Assembly (NCBI GenBank): GCA_035308345.1 | Contig: DATGGW010000009.1 | Coordinates: 1 to 8,057 of the forward strand | DNA: 8,057 nucleotides | Reading direction: 5' to 3' | Source: CF-113 sp035308345 | Lineage (GTDB): Bacteria > Chloroflexota > Ktedonobacteria > Ktedonobacterales > Ktedonobacteraceae | In this document: positions 1 through 5,428 of the stretch, piece after piece | Layout: the number at the start of each line of letters is the position of its first letter | Position numbering within the stretch: position 1 is the first letter of the stretch | Program-made: the position numbers and the translations under genes | Notes under the pieces: model-generated | Database searches by the model: none | Told to the model about the DNA's origin: nothing | The model's input: the letters and a program-made list of their open reading frames with translations, nothing else

Positions 1-94
1 GGGGCGTTCATGATGCTCCTCTCACAAGATGATGGACCAGAGTACATTTGTCATGACAACATTGCTGCATTACTTACAATAGATGCTACAGATG

Positions 95-949
95 TTACGG
101 AAACGATACCCAGCTGGGACGCGATGGCGTGCCTTCTAAGCGGCCAAGGGGCATATGCGCGGCCAGCAGGAGCGCGTTTTCTTGCAGGGCGGCCTTGATG
201 AGCGCCTGGCGACTGGTAAGGTTGGTGGAGGCATCGGCCCACTGAGCCATCCACGCGGGCTGCTCTAACTCGACGGGATGGTGGAAGAGATCGCCCAGGC
301 AATACAGGGTTTGCCCCTGTGAATGCACGCGCACGAGCTGGTGTCCTGGCGACTCACCGGGTGCGGCGATAATGCGCACTGCTGGGGCCAGTTCAAGGTC
401 TCCATCGACGAGTTCGAGCATACCCAGCTTATGCAGCACGCCGAGGGTGCGGCTATCCAGCGAATCGGGGTCGCGCAGCGCCTCCTGCGTTTCTGGATGA
501 TCCCAGTCGGCGCGTCCTAAAAAGACGCGCGCGTTGGGGAAGCGCGGCACATAGCTTCCATTTCGCTCTAGCGTTGTACCGGCATAATGATCGAAGTGCG
601 CGTGCGTGATGACCAGGTGGGTGATGTCCTCTGGACGGATACCTCGCGAGAGAAGCTGCTCGACCACGCCTGGAGGGGGCGTGTAATCGGGTGGTAAATA
701 GGATGCGTCCAACGAGATGGCCAGGGCGTAGTCATTGGCATCAACCAGGATGGATGCGCCGGGGAGGGCGATATGCACGCTCTGGCTGGGATAGGGCATG
801 GAGCCTTCAAAGGTCGAGCCATACAGGGATCGCCACGCGCTCTCCGGCGCATTCATCTCTTCCGCCATATCGACCATCATGTCGCCAGCATTGATAATGG
901 TGATGGTGGCATCTCCCAGTGGGAGCGCGCGTGGAGTTATGTTTGACAT
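95..949 (-). CDS. Metallo-beta-lactamase-fold hydrolase
   Basis: A 284-residue enzyme of the metallo-beta-lactamase superfamily, probably a cytoplasmic zinc hydrolase; no signal peptide is visible. The full metal-binding set is present: HAHFDH at residues 116-121 (H116, H118, D120, H121), a third histidine at H203 in APGESPGHQ, the bridging aspartate D220 in CLGD, and a final histidine H265 in AAHMP. This is the pattern of the lactonase/glyoxalase-II-like branch, but the sequence does not fix the substrate, so I do not name one. The ATG at 949 is chosen because GAGAGGAG (957-964) lies 7 nt upstream. It is the last minus-strand gene of the window, and the REP-RAYT unit lies upstream. A sigma70-like promoter (1098-1126) and a long leader suggest it is transcribed on its own. 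Family assignment is secure; substrate is unknown. Confidence 0.9.
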   Translation of the reverse strand: MSNITPRALPLGDATITIINAGDMMVDMAEEMNAPESAWRSLYGSTFEGSMPYPSQSVHIALPGASILVDANDYALAISLDASYLPPDYTPPPGVVEQLLSRGIRPEDITHLVITHAHFDHYAGTTLERNGSYVPRFPNARVFLGRADWDHPETQEALRDPDSLDSRTLGVLHKLGMLELVDGDLELAPAVRIIAAPGESPGHQLVRVHSQGQTLYCLGDLFHHPVELEQPAWMAQWADASTNLTSRQALIKAALQENALLLAAHMPLGRLEGTPSRPSWVSFP

Positions 950-967
950 AGCCTGTCTCCTCTCTGC

Positions 968-1024
968 CTACGAAGTTGCCGCCGCTTGCGAGTGGGCCTG
1001 ACTGGAACTGTGTCGTTGACTCAT
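968..1024 (-). CDS. Possible 18-residue leader ORF before the hydrolase gene
   Basis: A short ORF reading MSQRHSSSQAHSQAAATS then TAG, ending 18 nt before the hydrolase ATG and lying inside its predicted 5' leader. A GGAAAGAG stretch sits just upstream of its ATG as a weak ribosome-binding site. The peptide is rich in Ser, Gln and Ala with no run of one rare amino acid, so a classical attenuator is not evident. It could equally be chance; there is no homology evidence. Confidence 0.18.
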   Translation of the reverse strand: MSQRHSSSQAHSQAAATS

Positions 1025-1097
1025 GATCTGTCTCTTTCCAAAAAATTACAAAGACACAAAACAAATCAATAGTACATGTGTATTGAAATGTAAAATG

Positions 1098-1126
1098 AGT
1101 ATAGCGTATTCATAAGTCATGAGCAA
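1098..1126 (-). promoter_or_regulatory. Putative sigma70-type promoter for the hydrolase gene
   Basis: On the minus strand TTGCTC (1121-1126) is followed after exactly 17 nt by TATACT (1098-1103), a good -10 and a partial -35. Transcription would begin near 1090, giving a leader of about 140 nt before the hydrolase start. The -35 lies right beside the outer end of the repeat that begins at 1128. The region around it (1025-1110) is AT-rich compared with its neighbours. Call rests on motif matching only. Confidence 0.4.
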
Positions 1127-1127
1127 G

Positions 1128-1193
1128 GGACGAGGGCGACCGCAAGGGTCTCCGCCCCGCATCCCTTCCACTCCCGCCCTTACAATGACTACG
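1128..1193 (+). repeat. REP-like repeat, copy A
   Basis: Begins GGACGAGGGCGACC, continues CGCAAGGGTCTCC and ends CTTACAATGACTACG. Bases 1131-1193 match copy B at about 55 of 63 positions and the reverse complement of copy C at about 57 of 63; the differences cluster in the middle and the last 21 bases are identical in all three. AGGGCG near the head can pair with CGCCCT near the tail. On the opposite strand the tail reads CGTAGTC, so a GTAG tetranucleotide sits at the base of the fold. Confidence 0.85.
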
Positions 1194-1200
1194 AAAGGTG

Positions 1201-1218
1201 GCGAGGGCGACCGCGGTC
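1201..1218 (+). repeat. Truncated REP-like copy with collapsed palindrome
   Basis: GCGAGGGCGACCGC repeats the head of copies A and B and then runs into GGTC, making the perfect palindrome GACCGCGGTC (1209-1218). It looks like an inverted head pair, as at 7581-7627, that has lost its loop and the outer part of the second arm. That history is an inference; the match to the repeat head is direct. Confidence 0.5.
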
Positions 1219-1230
1219 AACCCATCCGGG

Positions 1231-1293
1231 CCAGGGCGACCGCAAGGGTCTCCACCCCTCGTCCGCTCCTCCCCCGCCCTTACAATGACTACG
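1231..1293 (+). repeat. REP-like repeat, copy B
   Basis: Direct repeat of copy A with an exact offset of 100 bp, about 55 of 63 positions matching; it starts CCAGGGCGACC and shares the tail CTTACAATGACTACG. It ends 20 bp before the stop codon of the RAYT gene, so it lies at that gene's 3' side. Confidence 0.85.
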
Positions 1294-1313
1294 ACCCGGC
1301 CATTCAGCCCGTG

Positions 1314-1799
1314 CTAACCTTCTCTGCTGTCTAGCATGGCGGGGTTGTTGTGGATGTAGAAGCGAATGCTTTCCAGTGCGTCTTTGCCGCTGATGACTTC
1401 GTCATAGAAGCGACTGAGCCAGAAGGAGCCGCCGTTGTAGATGTGTGCTGAGTTACAGTGGCGAATCCAGGCGACCATTACGAGTGACTTGTATGCTCCG
1501 ACTACCCGTCCGAGCGTTGGGGCGGGTTTGACCAATCCGTTTAGCCAGAGTATGAAATGCACATGGTCAGGCATGATGACAAAAGCATCCAGAGTCACAC
1601 CTGGGAACCGTTGGGGTAAGGCATCCCATGTCTCTTCTAAAATCTGGTGAAGCGCCGGGGTCTCGAAAATTGGATCATGCGTCTGAGCCCGGGCAGTCAC
1701 AAAGTATGCTCGCGTCCAGGTATAGTCGTGCCCACGTATTCGAGTCGATCTCCTCTGGTATTTGTACGTCACCTTTTGCTCGCCATCCTGTTTGTCCAT
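1314..1799 (-). CDS. REP-associated tyrosine transposase (RAYT, Y1/IS200-like HUH family)
   Basis: A 161-residue protein of the Y1 transposase / TnpA-REP family, which cuts single-stranded REP DNA and joins itself to the 5' end through one tyrosine. The HUH metal motif is H79-V80-H81 in MPDHVHFIL, and the likely catalytic tyrosine is Y148 in IRFYIHNNP, the typical family ending. The N-terminal RRSTRIRGHDYTWTRAYFVT is also typical. Length is normal and no frameshift is seen, so the enzyme looks intact. The start is decided by the ribosome-binding site: AAGGGG (1808-1813) is 8 nt from the ATG at 1799 but only 2 nt from the in-frame ATG at 1805. The gene sits between inverted copies of the repeat that is presumably its substrate. 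It differs from IS200 TnpA in having multiple flanking REPs rather than single terminal hairpins. Confidence 0.88.
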   Translation of the reverse strand: MDKQDGEQKVTYKYQRRSTRIRGHDYTWTRAYFVTARAQTHDPIFETPALHQILEETWDALPQRFPGVTLDAFVIMPDHVHFILWLNGLVKPAPTLGRVVGAYKSLVMVAWIRHCNSAHIYNGGSFWLSRFYDEVISGKDALESIRFYIHNNPAMLDSREG

Positions 1800-1908
1800 C
1801 ACCATGTCCCCTTCCCGGTATGTTAATCTCTGCCTCTGATATTACTCCCACTGCGTTCCCGTGTCGATAGGCCCGGTACTCATTTCGCACCACCCTGGGG
1901 GCCGAGGG

Positions 1909-1974
1909 CGTAGTCATTGTAAGGGCGGGGGCAGGGCGGATGCGGGGCGGAGACCCTTGCGGTCGCCCTCGTCC
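1909..1974 (-). repeat. REP-like repeat, copy C (inverted)
   Basis: The reverse complement reads GGACGAGGGCGACC at 1974 and ends ACAATGACTACG at 1909, matching copy A at about 57 of 63 positions in 1909-1971. It shares with copy A the extra outer GGA (TCC at 1972-1974), which copy B lacks. It lies about 110 bp upstream of the RAYT start codon, with GTAG at 1910-1913 on the plus strand. Confidence 0.85.
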
Positions 1975-1982
1975 TTATCCCC

Positions 1983-2007
1983 GGTGGCCCTGGCTCGTGC
2001 GGTCACC
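1983..2007. repeat. Weak hairpin, possibly a decayed REP copy
   Basis: GGTGGCC (1983-1989) and GGTCACC (2001-2007) can pair at six of seven positions around an 11-nt loop. On the minus strand the adjacent GAGGGTGACCGCACG resembles the repeat head GAGGGCGACCGCAAG with two differences. It lies between copy C and the stop of the DUF4097 gene. It has no T-tract, so it is not a convincing terminator. Confidence 0.25.
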
Positions 2008-2028
2008 CTCACCCCCGGTGAGCTGGAG

Positions 2029-3150
2029 TCAGTGGAGGGGCGATCCCTGGCGTATAGTGATCGTACCGACGTCGGTGCGCAGTTTCAGGGAAGGGCGAGG
2101 AGAAAATCCGATATCGCAGCGTGCTTTGCCGCCGGGGAAATCACGCTGGATGTCGAGGGGGAAGTCGCTGTTGATCGTGCCCACGTCGGTTTTCGCGTCC
2201 AGGTGGAAAGAAGCATCTTCCGGCAAAGTAACGTTGACGTTGCCCGCGTCGGTCGTCATCTGATAGGAGCCGGTTGGGTCGAGCGCGCCGGAGAAGGTGA
2301 CGGAACCGGCATCGGTCTTGAGTTTCGAGTGGCCGCGCAGCCATACACCGGTGGCCTTCACGGACCCGGCGTCGGTGGCGCAGGAAAGCTGGCCGCAGAT
2401 CCCGTCAACCGAAATGCTGCCAGCGTCGGATTTGAGTTCCAGGTCGGTCAAACGAGGGACGGTAATGTCGAAATCCACCCATTTCTTGCCAAAGAGTGAC
2501 CAGCCATTGTTTGCTTTGACAGTAATCGAATTTCGGGCGGTATTTTGATCATAACTCACTTTGATATCGCCACCCAGCAGGATATGGCTGCGTCTGGTAG
2601 CCTGGATAACGACCTGGCGCTCTTCACCGCCGGCATGCACGCGAATAGTGCCAACATCCTCTTTGAGTATAATTTTCGGCTGCGCACCAACGGAGAAAGT
2701 GTGTGTTTCGGTTGAACTGGCGCTGTGGCGGCGGCGGCTGAAAGCGATGAAGAACATGACGACGAGGGAGATGATACCGCAAGCGACAACAATTTCTAAC
2801 AGCGCGCCCCAGAAGGCGAGGAAGTCTTCTCCCAAAAGGCTGAAGAACAGGATGAGAAGCGCTATAGCCGCCAGGATCACCCAGAAGCGTGGCCTGCGCC
2901 AGCGGTGCGGCCGCTGCGCCGGTTGCTCCTGAGCATATTGATATCCAGGCTGCTCCGCGCGATAGCCCCTGCTATAGTCGGGGTCAGCCGTTTCTTCACT
3001 CTCTTTGCTGGCAGCAGTCTGATCGCCCGTCTGCTGGCGAGGTGGATCATTGGCCGCGACCGGGATGAATGGCGCCTGCTTGTAGGTATAACGACGCTGC
3101 CGGGGCGGCTGCCACTCCGGATCGGCAAATTGCATTTCCTGGTCGCTCAT
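2029..3150 (-). CDS. Membrane protein with DUF4097-like beta-repeat domain
   Basis: A 373-residue protein in three parts. Residues 1-87 are polar and rich in Pro, Gln and Arg, probably disordered. Two membrane helices follow, roughly 89-107 and 113-138, separated by only a short GED turn. The C-terminal 235 residues are a repetitive beta domain in which the D-[AV]-G motif recurs: EDVGT 164, SDAGS 241, TDAGS near 259, TDAGS 279, TDAGN 300, TDVGT 321, TDVGT 359. This fits the DUF4097 (putative adhesin, beta-solenoid-like) family. With two helices both ends should face the same side, so the domain may be cytoplasmic rather than a surface adhesin. GGGAG (3158-3162) lies 7 nt before the ATG. An XRE-type regulator lies 121 bp upstream on the same strand. 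Function unknown. Confidence 0.8.
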   Translation of the reverse strand: MSDQEMQFADPEWQPPRQRRYTYKQAPFIPVAANDPPRQQTGDQTAASKESEETADPDYSRGYRAEQPGYQYAQEQPAQRPHRWRRPRFWVILAAIALLILFFSLLGEDFLAFWGALLEIVVACGIISLVVMFFIAFSRRRHSASSTETHTFSVGAQPKIILKEDVGTIRVHAGGEERQVVIQATRRSHILLGGDIKVSYDQNTARNSITVKANNGWSLFGKKWVDFDITVPRLTDLELKSDAGSISVDGICGQLSCATDAGSVKATGVWLRGHSKLKTDAGSVTFSGALDPTGSYQMTTDAGNVNVTLPEDASFHLDAKTDVGTINSDFPLDIQRDFPGGKARCDIGFSPRPSLKLRTDVGTITIRQGSPLH

Positions 3151-3187
3151 GGCTCATCTCCCTACAACCGTCTGTTCGGGATACGCG

Positions 3188-3224
3188 CGGGCGCGGGCAA
3201 GCCCGGCCCCTACGGATACGCCCG
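3188..3224 (-). repeat. GTAG-headed GC-rich hairpin, second REP-like family
   Basis: On the minus strand CGTAGGGGCCGGGCTTGC begins a compact fold: CGGGC-TT-GCCCG (3194-3205 on plus) as inner stem, extended by GGGC/GCCC with a one-base bulge, and GTAG immediately 5' of it. Plus-strand CGGGCG (3188-3193) and CGCCCG (3219-3224) also mirror each other. It lies between the XRE gene stop and the DUF4097 gene start. It lacks a T-tract, so it is more like a REP than an intrinsic terminator. Confidence 0.5.
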
Positions 3225-3271
3225 TTTCATTCTAGTACGAACGAGGGAAGTGATGAGTTGTAAAACTGGGT

Positions 3272-3499
3272 TTACGAGACCAGGTCGAGCTGGGGGACAT
3301 TCAGCACGCGCGCCAACAAGCGCAGCTGATAGGGCTGGGGGTCTGCGCGTCCAGTCTCCAGGTGAGTCAGGGTGTCGCGGCGAATGCCGGTCATGTCGGC
3401 CAGTTGTCCGAGGCTGAGTCCTTTGCGCTGGCGCAATACGCGCAGATGGGGCAAACCATGAGGCTTCAAGCCTCTTTCTTTCGAGGCATACGATTTCAA
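3272..3499 (-). CDS. Small XRE-family helix-turn-helix regulator
   Basis: A 75-residue protein that is almost entirely one Cro/C1-type helix-turn-helix domain (about residues 17-73): LRVLRQRKGLSLGQLADMTG, then IRRDTLTHLETGRADPQ, then a final helix LRLLARVLNV. The order matches the XRE pattern, with GLSLGQLADMTGI as the DNA-reading unit. It has no sensor or metal-binding extension. The start is TTG at 3497-3499, supported by AAAGGAG (3507-3513) exactly 7 nt upstream; no ATG lies in a plausible position. It is 121 bp upstream of the DUF4097 gene on the same strand, and small XRE proteins often control themselves and a neighbour, though no operator could be identified. Confidence 0.8.
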   Translation of the reverse strand: MKSYASKERGLKPHGLPHLRVLRQRKGLSLGQLADMTGIRRDTLTHLETGRADPQPYQLRLLARVLNVPQLDLVS

Positions 3500-3712
3500 T
3501 TTTCCTCTCCTTTGAGGTCTGGCGCCAATCTTTCCACCACCGTTGCTGGAAGAGCGCCGGGTAGAAATCCGGGTTACAGCCTACTCAATACGTCGTTTAT
3601 ATTTTGTATGATAGCAGAACATCGGGCAAACGTCCAGTGCTATAGGACTGTCTAGCTACTCGTAGGACGGAGATATGCATTCGTCAGGGCGACCCTTCAT
3701 GCCTGGTATGAA
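3500..3712. other. Intergenic region upstream of the XRE gene
   Basis: About 210 bp between the stop of the substrate-binding protein gene and the XRE start. On the minus strand an AT-rich stretch near 3598-3625 (containing CATACAAAATATAAAC) is the likely promoter area, but no -35/-10 pair with proper spacing could be fixed. Near the binding-protein stop, AGGGTCGCCCT (3687-3697) forms a small stem and resembles a fragment of the REP head. No T-tract terminator was seen. Confidence 0.35.
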
Positions 3713-5419
3713 TCACCCACTAACCCACCAGTCAGCGATGTTCCAATTGTTAGTAAAAGCATCAGGATTGGGCAATACATCCTGCACGCGGTCGCTCACG
3801 AGGATGATATTCTCCTCGATATACAGCGGGATGAGGTAGACCTGGCTGGCCAGTTGTTCTAGAAAGCGGTGGTAATCCTGGACGCGCTGCGCGAATGGCA
3901 CCGTGTAGCGGCCCATAGTCAGAGCTTGATCGATGACCGGGTCTTTGATGCGTCCATAGTTGCCCAGGTTGGGCTGCGCGGGAGTCGGAATTTGCGAAGA
4001 GTCGAAGACGCCGTACTCGTCGTCCGGTTCCGGGCTGTTCTGGTAGCCGAACATCGCCAGGTCAAAGGCTCCGGTTGCCAGTATGCCGCCTCTGCTATAA
4101 ATCGCGAAGAAAGAATTCAGGGGATAAGTTTGTACATCAACCTGGATGCCCACTGCCTGTAGATCGCGCTGGATGAGCGCGGCGGCGGCGGCGCGCAGGG
4201 GATTATCAGCCGTCGTCACAAGATGAAGCACGAAAGGCTTCGCTTGCTTTATGAGTATTCCACGCGGGCCGGGGAGCCATCCCGCCTGCGCCAGCAGTTT
4301 TCTGGCGGCAACCGGATCATACGCGCCCGGCGAAACAGCGGCGTCGTTGTAGAGCGACGGAGGAGGCTCTACCTGGTCGGCGGCGCGGGCACAGCCGGAC
4401 ATATGCAGAACTTCACGCGCGATGGCGCATTTGTCGATAGCCATCTGGATAGCGCGGCGCGCATTGATATCCTGAAAGATAGGGTTGGCAAGATTGAAAT
4501 CCAGGTGCTCGTAGGACGCGGCGGGGGTTTCAAGTATATGCATAGCGGCGGGCAGATGCGTGAGGTCGGCTAGTTCGTATTCCATGTAGCCCTCAGCGAC
4601 ATCCACCTGTCCCGCCTGGATAGCGGCGCGCAGGGATGCGCTGCTGTCGTAGGCGCGAAAAACGAGTTGCGATAGGAATGGCCCATGAAAGGTAGTCGAG
4701 TGATAATCAGGGTTGGGAATCATGGTATAACTTTGCCCGTTGACGAAGCTCGCCAGTTTATAAGGGCCATCTGTCACGGTGGGCGCGAGAAAGACATCCT
4801 GCCGGTTCTGCAAGTCGATGGCGCGCAGGTATCCCCAGGCATGCAGCGGCGCTGCCATGGGCAAATAGGACAGATAGGGGCCGTATGCCTGCTTCATATG
4901 CAGGATGACGGTGTAGTTATCGGGCGTATCGATACTGGCGATCTGGTCGTAGCCGCTGACGTTGAGCGCACCGCTATCGGGATTTTGATCGAGCTGCCAC
5001 CAGTATTGAAAGTCACGCGCCAGGATAGGCTGGCCATCCGACCAGCGCAGATCATGGCGCAGGCGCATGATGATGGTTTTGCCGTTGTCGCGCACATCGC
5101 CATTTTCGGGCAAAGGCACCTCGGTCAACTGGTCGGGCTGCGCGTGAAAATGATTATCTTCGACCACGGGAAATGCCCAGAGGGATTCTTCCATCTCTAA
5201 ATCGACGGCAGAGCCGCCAAAGAGAGGATTGACGGTATCAGGAAACTGCCGGGCCGCGAAGACGACGCTTCCATTACGGGTGGGAGCAGCAGGCGGTGTC
5301 GAAGCATACGGACCGAGCAGAGGAGACACCACATGTTGATTGGGTTGTACCGGGGTAGTATCACATGCCGCGAGTATCACCAGTAGAAGACAGCAAAAAC
5401 ACAGGGAATTATAGCGCAT
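3713..5419 (-). CDS. Lipoprotein of the peptide-type ABC transporter substrate-binding family (SBP_bac_5)
   Basis: A 568-residue extracytoplasmic solute-binding protein. The N-terminus is a lipoprotein signal: hydrophobic stretch to L16, then lipobox LAAC with C19 as the lipid-bearing cysteine. Family marks are RLRHDLRWSDGQP (WSDG around 126-129), NARRAIQMAID (about 319-329) and AYDPVAARKLLAQAGW (about 367-382), typical of the oligopeptide/dipeptide/nickel binding group; length is normal. The ligand cannot be read from the sequence. Its start lies just after the anti-sigma gene stop (TGA 5429-5431): either TTG at 5425 or ATG at 5419; GAGG directly abuts the ATG, so translation is probably coupled to the upstream gene. 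No permease or ATPase gene follows, since the next gene is an XRE regulator, so it may act with distant transport genes or as a ligand sensor for the sigma system. Confidence 0.88.
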   Translation of the reverse strand: MRYNSLCFCCLLLVILAACDTTPVQPNQHVVSPLLGPYASTPPAAPTRNGSVVFAARQFPDTVNPLFGGSAVDLEMEESLWAFPVVEDNHFHAQPDQLTEVPLPENGDVRDNGKTIIMRLRHDLRWSDGQPILARDFQYWWQLDQNPDSGALNVSGYDQIASIDTPDNYTVILHMKQAYGPYLSYLPMAAPLHAWGYLRAIDLQNRQDVFLAPTVTDGPYKLASFVNGQSYTMIPNPDYHSTTFHGPFLSQLVFRAYDSSASLRAAIQAGQVDVAEGYMEYELADLTHLPAAMHILETPAASYEHLDFNLANPIFQDINARRAIQMAIDKCAIAREVLHMSGCARAADQVEPPPSLYNDAAVSPGAYDPVAARKLLAQAGWLPGPRGILIKQAKPFVLHLVTTADNPLRAAAAALIQRDLQAVGIQVDVQTYPLNSFFAIYSRGGILATGAFDLAMFGYQNSPEPDDEYGVFDSSQIPTPAQPNLGNYGRIKDPVIDQALTMGRYTVPFAQRVQDYHRFLEQLASQVYLIPLYIEENIILVSDRVQDVLPNPDAFTNNWNIADWWVSG

Positions 5420-5428
5420 CCTCAAGCA

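Larger units (their letters stand above)
1128..1974 (-). mobile_element. REP-RAYT unit: transposase gene bracketed by inverted REP-like repeats
   Basis: A RAYT gene (1314-1799) is bracketed by copies of one repeat: two in direct orientation on the left (1128-1193 and 1231-1293) and one inverted on the right (1909-1974). The outermost copies match at about 57 of 63 positions as an inverted pair, with identical outer ends. RAYTs are domesticated IS200/IS605-like HUH enzymes that process REP sequences, and a RAYT with flanking REPs has been called a REPtron. The gene order and repeat orientation seen here fit that arrangement. No target-site duplication is visible, as expected for this enzyme class. 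Whether the whole segment moves or is simply a fixed RAYT locus cannot be told from the sequence. Confidence 0.72.

Noticed and set aside
48..59. Perfect palindrome TTGTCATGACAA
   Set aside because: One or two 12-bp palindromes are expected by chance in 8 kb, and nothing nearby suggests an operator.
723..737. AGGGCGTAGTCATTG, also found at 1905-1919 across the edge of REP copy C
   Set aside because: It lies inside the conserved hydrolase reading frame and encodes ordinary residues, and the match does not extend. Treated as coincidence.
807..1064. An 85-codon minus-strand frame overlapping the hydrolase start
   Set aside because: It is shifted relative to the hydrolase, whose start has a strong ribosome-binding site, and it has no recognisable domain.
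1128..1293. A CRISPR array
   Set aside because: Only two full direct copies, repeat units too long, no uniform spacers and no cas genes. The RAYT context explains the repeats.
1675..1917. An 80-codon minus-strand frame overlapping the RAYT start
   Set aside because: It runs out of phase through the RAYT N-terminus and starts inside REP copy C. It shows no family resemblance and lacks a good ribosome-binding site.
1861..2499. A 212-codon plus-strand frame
   Set aside because: It is antisense to the DUF4097 gene and reads through REP copy C. Its length reflects GC-rich repetitive coding on the other strand; no domain is recognisable.
4685..5200. A 171-codon plus-strand frame
   Set aside because: Antisense shadow of the well-supported substrate-binding protein gene, with no recognisable domain.
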